A stretch of 35,684 nt of DNA from Magnetococcales bacterium. Its GTDB lineage: Bacteria; Pseudomonadota; Magnetococcia; Magnetococcales; JADFYX01. The notes below the pieces were generated by a model. That model saw nothing but the letters and a program-made list of their open reading frames with translations. It ran no database searches and was not told the origin of the DNA. The stretch is from positions 14,852-50,535 of the forward strand of contig JADFZS010000020.1 of assembly GCA_015232405.1 (NCBI GenBank), written 5' to 3'. The position numbers and the translations under genes are program-made. Shown here in pieces: positions 24,976 to 33,773 of the stretch (positions are counted from its first letter, which is position 1; each line of letters starts with the position of its first letter).

Positions 24976-26067
24976 ATGGTTGGAACAGTGAATATATATA
25001 CAAAAACACAACAATTTAAATATCTGTTTGTCGCCTCTCTCTTTATGGTGGCAACACTGCTTACAGCAAATCTGGGCCACAGTGGTAAAGCCACTCTCAA
25101 GACCCAGCCTGCCACCAACAAAAACTATTTATCAGAGCTTGTGTTGGATGGAGTGGTGGAGGCGGTGAACAGAGCCACCATGACCGCAGAGGTGGCAGGA
25201 CAGGTTGTTGCAGTTAATTTTGATGTTAACGACTATGTAGAAAAAGGTCAGATATTAATCGAAATTAAAGGCAAAAAACGCAAAGCAAACCTCTCAGTTG
25301 CTAAATCTGCTTTGCTAGAGGCCCAAGCTGGTTATAAGCAAGCAAAGGGTGAATATTCTCGCCATGTAAAACTGTTTGAAAAAAAGCTGATTGCGGCAAA
25401 AAAAATGGAGCAGATAAAAGCAGCTTTTACCACTGCCAAAGCCCGTTTTACAGCAGCCAAGGCCCAGGTGGATAGTGCCAGTGAAACAGTGGCAAATAAC
25501 ATAGTACGCGCCCCTTTTTCCGGTTATGTTCTGGAGCGGTTTGTCCACTTGGGTGAGACAGCACAAATAGGTCAACCGCTGTTTTCCGGTATGTCACTGG
25601 CCTCTTTACGGCTGTTTGTCAAAGTTCCCCAACAGTCCATTATCCGTGTGAAAAGGTTTAATAAGGCAAGGGCGATTTTTGGTGATTCAGAGGAGTTGTC
25701 CCTCAATAAAATGACGGTCTTTCCCTATGCCGATGAAAAAACCCACAGCTTTGGGGTGCGTCTGCCACTACCAAAAAATCTAAAAGGTTTTTTCCCCGGT
25801 ATGATTGTAAAAGTTGCCTTTAAAGTCGGTTATAAAAAAAGACTGTTTATACCTGTTGAATCTGTCATCCACCGTAGTGAAGTAACAGGTGTTTACAGTG
25901 TAGAAAATGGTCGTATAAATTTCCGCCGGGTGTTGGTTGGAAGAGAGCTGGATGGTGAAATGGTTGAGGTTCTCTCTGGTCTAATTGAGGGTGAACATGT
26001 GGCATTGGACCCGGTTAAAGCAGGGCAGGTAAGATTACAATCTTTAGATAAAAAGATAACCCTATGA
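24976..26067 (+). CDS. RND efflux periplasmic adaptor (membrane fusion protein, HlyD/AcrA type)
   Basis: A 363-residue adaptor that connects the inner-membrane RND pump to an outer-membrane channel. One membrane anchor or uncleaved signal lies at about 15-33. Then follow the lipoyl-like halves: VVEAVNRATMTAEVAGQV with DYVEKGQILIEI (about 57-97) and VRAPFSGYVLERFVHLGETAQIG (177-199), separated by a roughly 70-residue alpha-hairpin rich in Ala/Lys/Glu. A beta-barrel and a membrane-proximal domain (FIPVESVIHRSEVTGVYSV) close the protein. The start codon is uncertain, since no good ribosome site is visible at ATG 24976; a GTG four codons later is possible. Its stop overlaps the pump's start by four bases (ATGA). 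Confidence 0.93.
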   Translation: MVGTVNIYTKTQQFKYLFVASLFMVATLLTANLGHSGKATLKTQPATNKNYLSELVLDGVVEAVNRATMTAEVAGQVVAVNFDVNDYVEKGQILIEIKGKKRKANLSVAKSALLEAQAGYKQAKGEYSRHVKLFEKKLIAAKKMEQIKAAFTTAKARFTAAKAQVDSASETVANNIVRAPFSGYVLERFVHLGETAQIGQPLFSGMSLASLRLFVKVPQQSIIRVKRFNKARAIFGDSEELSLNKMTVFPYADEKTHSFGVRLPLPKNLKGFFPGMIVKVAFKVGYKKRLFIPVESVIHRSEVTGVYSVENGRINFRRVLVGRELDGEMVEVLSGLIEGEHVALDPVKAGQVRLQSLDKKITL

Positions 26068-29000
26068 ACAACAAATTATCTATATCTGGTCGGATTGCAG
26101 GCCAGTTTCAAAACTCAAAAATAACACCTCTTCTGGCAATAATGGGTATGTTGCTCGGGCTATTTGCTTTGGCAATAACACCCCAAGAAGAGGAGCCGCA
26201 AATATCTGTTACCTTTGCCAATGTATTTATCCCTTTTGCTGGTGCTAGTGCCAGTGAGGTTGAGCAGATAGTTGCAATACCAGCCCAACAGATACTATCG
26301 GAGGTAGATGGACTTAAACATATATACTCTGTTTCAAAACCGGGTATGGCTGTTATAACAGTGCAGTTTAAAGTTGGTGAAGATAGAAATGCCGCTATTT
26401 TAAGGCTCTATAATGCGGTGTTTTCCAATGCCGATTTTCTACCGCAAAATCTTGGTGTTGGTCAGCCACTTGTCAAACCCATGGGTATTGATGATGTTCC
26501 TGTTGTCAGCTTTACCTTGTGGAGCCAAGATCCTGCAATGGGAGCTTATGAACTATCCCAGGTGGCCCATACCTTGGAGGCGGAATTAAAAAGGGTAGAG
26601 GGAACAAGAGATGTCTATAGCATTGGTGATAGCCAGCGTATTGTCCATGTAAAACTGGACCCCATTAAAGTTGCTGGTTACGGTCTTTTTGTTGAACAGA
26701 TTGCCGGATCTCTTCAAGCTTTCAACACAGTAAAACATGCTGGCAGTATTGTTGATGCCAATAAATCAATATCTGTACAAGTTGGTAAATTTCTCTCTTC
26801 AGTTGAAGAAGTGGCCTCTTTAAGTATCGGTATACATAAAGGTTATCCGGTATATCTGCGTGATGTCGCAAAAATTAGTTTAGGTCCAGACCAGCCAAAA
26901 CAGTATGTATGGATCGGTACTGGACCCGGAGCTGTAAAAAGTCTGCAAGATCAACCAGCGGTAACCATAGCCGTGGCAAAAAAACCGGGTGTAAATGCTG
27001 CCTCTATAGCCAACAGTGTTATTGACCGTATGGAGAGTATGCGTGGGTTTGTCATTCCCGATGATGTCAACTTTACTGTTACCAGAAACTATGGTGCAAC
27101 AGCTGCTGCCAAAGCTTCAAAATTAATTGGTAAACTGGCCTTTGCCACTGCATTTGTTGTTATTCTCGTACTTGTTACCATGGGGTGGCGTGAGGCTGCT
27201 ATTGTGGGTGTTGCGGTTGTTCTTACCTTGGCTTTAACCCTGTTTGCTAACTGGGCTTGGGGTTTTACCTTAAACAGGGTATCTCTGTTTGCCCTTATCT
27301 TTTCTATCGGTATCTTGGTGGATGACGCCATTGTGGTGGTGGAGAATATTCACCGCCATATGCACGGTAGTAAAAAATCACTTTTGGATATCATTCCCAA
27401 AGCTGTGGATGAGGTGGGCAGCCCGACTATTTTGGCAACTTTCACAGTTATAAGTGCGCTTTTACCCATGGCGTTTGTCACCGGATTAATGGGACCGTAC
27501 ATGTTGCCAATTCCCATAAATGCAAGTATCGGAATGGTCATAAGCCTGTTGGTAGCTTTTATCATTACACCTTGGTTATCCATTAAAGGGCTAAACTCCT
27601 TACACGAAAAAAACATTAAAGAGATGAATAGCAACCCCGATGGGCAAGTTGCAACCAACCATCCAGAAACAGCTTCACCGGGTTTAAGCAGTTTTTTTAC
27701 TCTTCTTTATAATCCATTTACCACTCACCGTTTTTCATCTTTAAATCGCCTTTTGTTGGCTTTGGCAACGGTGCTGTTGATTATCTCCTCTCTCTATCTG
27801 GTTTATAATCGCCAGGTGGTTTTAAAAATGTTGCCGTTTGATAATAAATCTGAATTTCAGGTGGTTGTTGATCTGCCGGAAAACAGCACTGTTGAGGAGA
27901 CCGCAAAGGTACTCTCAGAACTTGGAAACTATATTGCGACAATTCCTGAGGTGACTGACTATCAAGCCTATGCAGGGACATCATCACCTGTGGGTTTTAA
28001 CGGTTTGGTGCGACAATATTATCTGCGTAACGAACCCCATATGGGTGATATCCAGGTTAATTTAACCCCCAAAAACCAAAGGGAACGTAAAAGCCATGAT
28101 ATAGCTTTAGCGGCTCGTGGTGATTTGCAAGATATCGGCAAACGTCTGAACGCCAATGTAAAAATTGTCGAGGTTCCCCCAGGACCACCAGTGCTTTCTC
28201 CGTTGGTGATAGAGGTCTATGGTCCTAAAATATCCGGGCAAAATGAGTTGGCTTTAAAATTGGAAAATATTTTGCAAAATACCGAAGATATAGTTGATAT
28301 AGATACCACCATTGCTGCTGATGTAAAACGCTATATTTTTGCTGTTGATCAAAAAAGAGCATCCACCTATGGGGTAACACAACAGAGTATTGCAGAGCTG
28401 TTACAGACGGTGTTAAATGGGCGAGATGTATCATTCTTACGCAGTGAAAAAACAAAATATCCCATACCCATCAGGTTACAACTTTCACCTGCCCACAAAG
28501 CAGATATGGAGGCTCTGTTAGCTCTAAAAGTTAAATCTAGCAATGGTGAGCTGTTTGCTTTGTCGGAGTTTATTACCATTGAAAAAGCACCAATACAAAG
28601 CTCTATTTACCATAAAGATCAAATGAGGGTGCAATATGTTACAGCAGACATGGCCGGAGAGCTTGATAGTCCACTTTATGGTATGGCAGAGATCTATAAA
28701 AAAGTAGAAAAGCTAAACAGTAAAACAGGGGAGCCTTTAAAGCAGCATCTATTCTCCCAACCCCAAGAGCAGTTTGACTATTCTATAAAATGGGATGGAG
28801 AGTGGCAAATTACCTTTGAAACTTTTCGTGATATGGGTATAGCCTACGGAGTAGGTTTATTGATGATATATCTACTTGTGGTTGCCCAGTTTGGCTCCTA
28901 CAGCGTACCCCTGATAATCATGGCTCCCATACCGTTAACCGTAATTGGGGTTATGCCGGGACACGCCATTATGGGAGCGCAATTCACCGCAACTTCAATG

Positions 29001-29309
29001 ATAGGTATGATTGCCCTTGCTGGTATAATAGTGAGAAATTCAATTTTGTTGGTGGATTTTATCAATGAAAAAATAGCTCATGGTGTAGAGCCGGAAAAAG
29101 CAATAATCATGGCAGGGGCAATTAGGACAAAACCCATTGTCTTAACCGGGTTGGCTGCCATGTTAGGAGCACTGTTTATCATCGATGATCCTATTTTTGG
29201 TGGTCTTGCTATCTGTCTTGTGTTTGGCATTTTTGTCTCTACACTATTAACCCTTTGGATAATACCAATTCTCTATTATCCACTGATAAAAAATGGCAAA
29301 TTAGCATGA
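26064..29309 (+). CDS. RND-family efflux pump, inner-membrane permease
   Basis: A 1081-residue proton-driven transporter of the AcrB/hydrophobe-amphiphile type. It has an N-terminal membrane segment followed by TPQEEEPQISVTFANVFIPF and GASASEVEQIVAIPAQQ, two large periplasmic regions and two six-helix membrane sets. The proton-relay Asp pair of TM4 is Asp420/Asp421 in GILVDDAIVVVENIH. In TM10 the Lys of AcrB (Lys940) is replaced by Arg991 in VRNSILLVDF, a change also common in this transporter subgroup. Translation is coupled to the adaptor. No TolC-type outer-membrane protein is encoded nearby, so one must come from elsewhere. The substrate cannot be told from sequence; drugs, detergents or lipids are typical. 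Confidence 0.94.
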   Translation: MNNKLSISGRIAGQFQNSKITPLLAIMGMLLGLFALAITPQEEEPQISVTFANVFIPFAGASASEVEQIVAIPAQQILSEVDGLKHIYSVSKPGMAVITVQFKVGEDRNAAILRLYNAVFSNADFLPQNLGVGQPLVKPMGIDDVPVVSFTLWSQDPAMGAYELSQVAHTLEAELKRVEGTRDVYSIGDSQRIVHVKLDPIKVAGYGLFVEQIAGSLQAFNTVKHAGSIVDANKSISVQVGKFLSSVEEVASLSIGIHKGYPVYLRDVAKISLGPDQPKQYVWIGTGPGAVKSLQDQPAVTIAVAKKPGVNAASIANSVIDRMESMRGFVIPDDVNFTVTRNYGATAAAKASKLIGKLAFATAFVVILVLVTMGWREAAIVGVAVVLTLALTLFANWAWGFTLNRVSLFALIFSIGILVDDAIVVVENIHRHMHGSKKSLLDIIPKAVDEVGSPTILATFTVISALLPMAFVTGLMGPYMLPIPINASIGMVISLLVAFIITPWLSIKGLNSLHEKNIKEMNSNPDGQVATNHPETASPGLSSFFTLLYNPFTTHRFSSLNRLLLALATVLLIISSLYLVYNRQVVLKMLPFDNKSEFQVVVDLPENSTVEETAKVLSELGNYIATIPEVTDYQAYAGTSSPVGFNGLVRQYYLRNEPHMGDIQVNLTPKNQRERKSHDIALAARGDLQDIGKRLNANVKIVEVPPGPPVLSPLVIEVYGPKISGQNELALKLENILQNTEDIVDIDTTIAADVKRYIFAVDQKRASTYGVTQQSIAELLQTVLNGRDVSFLRSEKTKYPIPIRLQLSPAHKADMEALLALKVKSSNGELFALSEFITIEKAPIQSSIYHKDQMRVQYVTADMAGELDSPLYGMAEIYKKVEKLNSKTGEPLKQHLFSQPQEQFDYSIKWDGEWQITFETFRDMGIAYGVGLLMIYLLVVAQFGSYSVPLIIMAPIPLTVIGVMPGHAIMGAQFTATSMIGMIALAGIIVRNSILLVDFINEKIAHGVEPEKAIIMAGAIRTKPIVLTGLAAMLGALFIIDDPIFGGLAICLVFGIFVSTLLTLWIIPILYYPLIKNGKLA

Positions 29310-29416
29310 TTTACAATGTTGGTAATTGTTGGTGGAAAAATTGTGGTAGTTACGGCTCTGTTTATTTTGTTATATTGTTTTAAACAGTAAAGTTTCGATG
29401 TTAAAGGACCGTGGCC

Positions 29417-30484
29417 TTGAGAGCAAAACCCATAAAAGTTCTGTTTGATATTGTGCATCCTGCCCATGTGCATTTTTATAAACATATAATCGCTGCCCTT
29501 AAAAAACAGGGTGCACAAACTACCATAGTTGCTAGAGAAAAAGATGTAACTTTAAAGCTGTTAAATGCCTATGATCTTCCCCACATTTCTGTGGGGCGGT
29601 CGGAGAAAAAAAATATGCTCAATCAGGGTTGGGAACTTCTCCACCGCGATTGGTCAATATGGCGGTTGGCGCGAAAGTTTCGTCCAGATGTTATCTGTAC
29701 TCGCTCCCCTGCTGGAGTTCATGTGGCTCGTCTCTGTGGTGCTGTGGGTATTTTTGATACTGATGATGGTCCTGCTGCTGGTATTCATTACCATGCTGCA
29801 GCCCCATTTTCACACCATATTACAACCCCTGGCTGTATCGTAGAAACATACAACAAAAAACATGTAAAATATCCGGGTTATAAACAGTCTGCCTACCTTC
29901 ATCCCGACCATTTTACCCCTGATCCTGGGATAAAAAATATGTTGGGAGTAGGGGCCAACGAACCTTTCTATCTGCTGCGTTTTGTCGATATGGTTGCCAG
30001 TCACGATCATGGTGAAACCGGGCTTGGTCTTGATGATCGGCGTAAACTGATAGATAAACTAAAAGGCCACGGTAGGGTGTTTTTAACTACCGAAGGGGCC
30101 ATGCTTGATGAGTGGAAAGATCTCCAGATCCATATACCACCCCACCGAATTCATGATGCTTTGGCTTTTGCTGCCATGCAGATTGGCGATAGCCAAACAA
30201 TGGCTGCTGAAGCGGCCTTTGTCGGTACGCCTAGTCTACGTGTTTCCACTTTTAAAGGTCGCCTTACCTACTTGGAAGAGCTGGAACATCGCTACCATCT
30301 GACAAGCTCATTTCTACCATCACAGAGCGATGAATTTTTTACCACACTTGACAGTTGGTTAGATGATCCGGCTATCCATAAAAAGGTGGAAAAAGGCCAT
30401 GAGAGGCTGCTAAAAGAGACAAAAAATATTGCCGCTTGGTATGTGGATTATATTGTGGATGTTGCTAACAAAAACAGGGTTTGA
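29417..30484 (+). CDS. DUF354-family protein with glycosyltransferase-B-like fold
   Basis: A 355-residue protein of the DUF354 family, related in fold to GT-B glycosyltransferases and UDP-GlcNAc 2-epimerase. The family opening VLFDIVHPAHVHFYKHII is clear, as are TRSPAGVHVARLCG, FDTDDGPAAG and the C-terminal GDSQTMAAEAAFVGTP, which corresponds to the sugar-nucleotide-binding part. Such genes usually sit in polysaccharide or S-layer glycan loci, in line with the genes that follow. The TTG at 29417 is preferred, since AAAGGA lies 8 bases before it; the GTG at 29411 would leave only 2 bases. The exact reaction is unknown. Confidence 0.85.
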   Translation: MRAKPIKVLFDIVHPAHVHFYKHIIAALKKQGAQTTIVAREKDVTLKLLNAYDLPHISVGRSEKKNMLNQGWELLHRDWSIWRLARKFRPDVICTRSPAGVHVARLCGAVGIFDTDDGPAAGIHYHAAAPFSHHITTPGCIVETYNKKHVKYPGYKQSAYLHPDHFTPDPGIKNMLGVGANEPFYLLRFVDMVASHDHGETGLGLDDRRKLIDKLKGHGRVFLTTEGAMLDEWKDLQIHIPPHRIHDALAFAAMQIGDSQTMAAEAAFVGTPSLRVSTFKGRLTYLEELEHRYHLTSSFLPSQSDEFFTTLDSWLDDPAIHKKVEKGHERLLKETKNIAAWYVDYIVDVANKNRV

Positions 30485-30528
30485 TTTTTAAATATATAGT
30501 TATTTCAAATTTAAAAATATACAGTCAA

Positions 30529-30649
30529 AAGCAAAACCTTGGGTTGCCTTGCAGGCCCCCAAACCCCCACGCTTTTAAATATAAAAGCTTAAAAACAAAG
30601 ACAAAACCTTGGGCTCTGCCCAAACCCGGCAGGGAAATAATTCCCCTGC
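30529..30649. repeat. Pair of related palindromic intergenic elements between convergent genes
   Basis: Two copies of a degenerate element share GCAAAACCTTGGG / ACAAAACCTTGGG (from 30531 and from 30601). The second copy holds two hairpins: TTGGGC/GCCCAA (30609-30614, 30618-30623) and GCAGGG/CCCTGC (30629-30634, 30644-30649). Between the copies GCTTTTA/TAAAAGC forms another (30571-30588). The GC-rich blocks contrast with the AT-rich surroundings. It lies between the DUF354 and asnB stop codons and probably ends transcription from both sides. The form recalls dispersed intergenic palindromic repeats; other copies cannot be checked here. Confidence 0.65.
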
Positions 30650-30673
30650 ACCCCTGATAATAAAAAAAATATT

Positions 30674-32602
30674 TCAAGAAAACTGTACCCCATACATCTC
30701 CGCCCAACGTATCACATTCAGCCATCGCCAAATCTGTCTGGTAAATGGTCTTTTGCCATTTTTTATCTGGCTCCAATTTTGTTGTAATTCAGGCTGTATA
30801 AATAGGGGTATCTCTTTTGTGGTTTTGGAGTTTATAGACTCTTCTACCAGACTATCCATACCCACCATCCAGCTTTGTTCTGGTGTTGTAAAACCAACTT
30901 TATCACGACGGTTGTATACTGAATCAGGAATAATACCCCCCATGGCCTCACGAAATACCACCTTGGAGTTACCCTCAGAATCAATGAGATAATCTTCCGG
31001 TAATGAGAAAAGAAAATCTACCAGCTTGCGGTTTAAAAAAGGTACACGACTCTCTATGGAAAAAGCCATTGAGTTGCGATCTTGAAAACGTAACAGTTTG
31101 GGCAGACCCGTCCTGGTCAGGGTCTGGAGCAGCTGCTCTTTTAATGCCTCTTTTGCCTGGCTGCTTCTTGTAGACTGCATTATTACCCCTCTTTGGGTAA
31201 ACCATGGGGAGTTCATCCAAGAAGCATTAAGGGGTTTGCCTATTATACGCCTGGGTAGTGTGTGCATATTTCTGGGTATAAGAAACTCACCAGTAAAGTT
31301 GAAAATCTGATTGCCAACACCAGGGCGACCTCTCCCTTTAAGGGCAAATATACCAGCTTGTATATATTTTTTTTGTCGCACCAAAGATGTAACTCTGGCC
31401 CCTAGATAATAGAGATATCCTGCCAATATTTCGTCTGCTCCCTGACCATCAAGTACCACCTTTATTCCATGCTGGGCAATTAGCTTATAGACACGATATT
31501 GGGCATACATGCTGGTACTGAAAACCGGTTCACCATGGGATTGTATTAGATGGTCAAGATCATCGGCAAACTCTTCTGGTTTTGGGGTGACTTTATGGTT
31601 TTTTACACCTGATGCCCTAACCACATCATCAACCCATCTCTCTTCATTTATCCCTGTTTCATCTGCTATAAAGCTAAATGTATCAAATGTTTTGCTTTCA
31701 CCCATTATCCTGTGCATTGCCATTACAATAGCACTGGAATCAAGCCCTCCTGAGAGGGCCGCTGCAACTGGAACATCACTGCGGATATGCAGTGCTATAC
31801 TATCTAGGAAAAGTTCGCGCAACCTCTCCACAGCGTCAGGAAAAGACAGTCCCTTGGCAGAGGTTAAAGTTGGCTGCCAATACTGTTTTATTTTGATATC
31901 AGTTGGAGAGTTCAGGGATAACGTTAATGTGTGGCCAGCTGGTAGTTGATGGATATGGGAAAAGAGGGTTTTTCCCGGTCTGTGGTCTGAAGTACCAAAG
32001 ATAAAATAGTCATAAAGAGCTTGGGGATCGGCATCTCTTTTTACAGCGGGATGTTTTAATAGTGTGGGAATTTCGGAGGCAAAAAGAAATGTGCCTGCAA
32101 CTGTTGTGTAATATAATGGTTTAATACCAAAGCCATCTCTTGCTAAAAAAACGCTATTTTTTTTACGATCAAAAATAGCAAAACTAAACATGCCCTCAAA
32201 CCTGTTTACAGCAGCTTTACCCCACTGAGCATAAGCAGCCAAGATAACCTCAGTATCAGATGTCGAGCGGAATTTGTGACCAATTTCTTCAAGTTCAAAA
32301 CGTATCTCAAAAAAATTATATATCTCACCATTAAAGACAATAAAATAAGCTCCGCCCCCCCATGACATAGGCTGCCAGCCCAGTTTGGATAGATCCAAAA
32401 TAGCAAGGCGACAGTGTAACATCATCACTTGGGGAGAAAAATTTTCTGCTGGTAGATGACCACTGGCAACCCTATCGCCCTGGGCAAGGAGCCAACCATG
32501 ATCATCGGGGCCACGATGTTTCATGGAGTCGATCATGGTAGCACACAAATTGTCTACCCCAGCAACCTCTCTGTTTGTCACCAATCCTGCTATACCACAC
32601 AT
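30674..32602 (-). CDS. asnB: Glutamine-hydrolysing asparagine synthase-type amidotransferase
   Basis: A 642-residue enzyme that uses glutamine ammonia and ATP to amidate a carboxylate; true asparagine synthase or a surface-glycan/modification amidotransferase of the same fold. The N-terminal glutaminase starts at MCGIAG, leaving Cys2 as the nucleophile, with HRGPDD and FNGEIYN following. The synthetase part has the ATP-binding SGGLDSS (284-290) and DGQGADEILAGY. The start at 32602 is fixed by Cys2 and by AAAGGAG 8-10 bases upstream; a longer reading to 32692 would bury the catalytic Cys. Neighbouring methyltransferase and glycosyltransferase genes suggest a role in envelope polysaccharide modification, as is common for such paralogues. 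Confidence 0.92.
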   Translation of the reverse strand: MCGIAGLVTNREVAGVDNLCATMIDSMKHRGPDDHGWLLAQGDRVASGHLPAENFSPQVMMLHCRLAILDLSKLGWQPMSWGGGAYFIVFNGEIYNFFEIRFELEEIGHKFRSTSDTEVILAAYAQWGKAAVNRFEGMFSFAIFDRKKNSVFLARDGFGIKPLYYTTVAGTFLFASEIPTLLKHPAVKRDADPQALYDYFIFGTSDHRPGKTLFSHIHQLPAGHTLTLSLNSPTDIKIKQYWQPTLTSAKGLSFPDAVERLRELFLDSIALHIRSDVPVAAALSGGLDSSAIVMAMHRIMGESKTFDTFSFIADETGINEERWVDDVVRASGVKNHKVTPKPEEFADDLDHLIQSHGEPVFSTSMYAQYRVYKLIAQHGIKVVLDGQGADEILAGYLYYLGARVTSLVRQKKYIQAGIFALKGRGRPGVGNQIFNFTGEFLIPRNMHTLPRRIIGKPLNASWMNSPWFTQRGVIMQSTRSSQAKEALKEQLLQTLTRTGLPKLLRFQDRNSMAFSIESRVPFLNRKLVDFLFSLPEDYLIDSEGNSKVVFREAMGGIIPDSVYNRRDKVGFTTPEQSWMVGMDSLVEESINSKTTKEIPLFIQPELQQNWSQIKNGKRPFTRQIWRWLNVIRWAEMYGVQFS

Positions 32603-32748
32603 GTGGAAAGCTCTCCTTTTGTGGAGTGGTTGCTGTTGGTTATGATGTATAAAAAGAGCTGAAACCCTGGAGGGGAGTGAGTCATGGTGCACAACACAAT
32701 AGATGGTGTTTTTTCTAAGTGGAATTCATAACTCATGCTGTCACTATG

Positions 32749-33756
32749 TCAACCTTTTCGTTTTTGTCCCAAAATTCCGGTTTGATAGTCATACTCGCCG
32801 ATTATCTCAAAGCCGGCTTCGGTAAACCACTGTTTTAAAGTAGCGCGAGAATATTTATAACGGTATTTAGGGGAGAGCACATCAAACCATATCATACGCA
32901 ATGCACCTTTTTTACCCCATCTCTCACAGATGTTTTTAACTGTGGCAATGTTTGCAAAAGGGGGTAAACAAAACGCCAACAGCTGCACCAACCAAACCGC
33001 AGGTAGAGTTAAAGCAGCAAACAGGCGACATAAATTCATCACCACCCCATTTGACCAACTGCGCAGACCAAAAATTTCTAATATATCCCGCATAGCAACA
33101 ATGGGGCTAAAGTGAGTGCCATAAACCCAGATATACATTTTACCTTCTGGTTTTACACATTTTGCCAAAGCATCAAATCCGGCTTTGGGGTCTGGTGTGT
33201 GATGAATTACCCCGGAAGACCATACAAGATCAAAGCTTTCTGGTTGTAGCTGTGGATCAAGAATATTACAGAGAAATAGCCCTAAATTTTTTTGTTCATA
33301 TTGATGGTGATAAGCTTCAAAAGTGGCTGTGTTGATATCTATGCCAACCATATGTTGCGGGCCAAGTTTGGCAATGCCAGCAGTAAGGCTGGCAGGACCA
33401 CAACCACCATCTAAAACCATCTTACCAGCCAATGATTCCCGGCTCTCTTTTGTGGCTGTTAAAAAATAGTCAATCTCCTGCTCTAGTGAATAACCAAAGC
33501 GAGATTCGTCCTCAATTTTTCCTTCCAGGTGGGAACCCCATTCAAAGCCAAAAGATTTGGCAGTGTCGCTATCAATAACAGAGTCATCTGCCAAGATAGG
33601 CACACCCATACGAATGGTAACAGGTGTAGTATCTGGGGCCGAAACACTGACTATTCTACCGTCGATAATCTCACCATCTTTTTGTTTCTCAACGATGATA
33701 TCGTGGGGGGGTGGTAACCTCTCATGAGAAATAAACTGTAACATCCACTGTTTCAC
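32749..33756 (-). CDS. SAM-dependent methyltransferase with hydrophobic insert
   Basis: A 335-residue class I methyltransferase. A short N-terminal part (about 18-55, GRIVSV then IRMGVPIL) resembles a Trm112-like domain without zinc Cys; FGFEWG at about 69-74 follows. Motif I is MVLDGGCGPAS (113-123), the acidic residue is in VGIDINTAT, and SSGVIHHTPDP (180-190) is the motif IV region. A hydrophobic stretch at about 243-268 may dip into the membrane or contact a lipid-linked substrate. Translation starts at GTG 33756 with AAGGAGAG 7 bases upstream. It lies 17 bases after the membrane glycosyltransferase gene, so the two are co-transcribed. Substrate unknown, probably a glycan or lipid-linked sugar. 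Confidence 0.85.
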   Translation of the reverse strand: MKQWMLQFISHERLPPPHDIIVEKQKDGEIIDGRIVSVSAPDTTPVTIRMGVPILADDSVIDSDTAKSFGFEWGSHLEGKIEDESRFGYSLEQEIDYFLTATKESRESLAGKMVLDGGCGPASLTAGIAKLGPQHMVGIDINTATFEAYHHQYEQKNLGLFLCNILDPQLQPESFDLVWSSGVIHHTPDPKAGFDALAKCVKPEGKMYIWVYGTHFSPIVAMRDILEIFGLRSWSNGVVMNLCRLFAALTLPAVWLVQLLAFCLPPFANIATVKNICERWGKKGALRMIWFDVLSPKYRYKYSRATLKQWFTEAGFEIIGEYDYQTGILGQKRKG

Positions 33757-33773
33757 AAATGCTCTCCTTGTTT

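Noticed and set aside
30525..30776. Minus-strand frame of 83 codons
   Set aside because: It reads through the palindromic intergenic elements and overlaps the asnB 3' end, so it is an artefact of the repeat.
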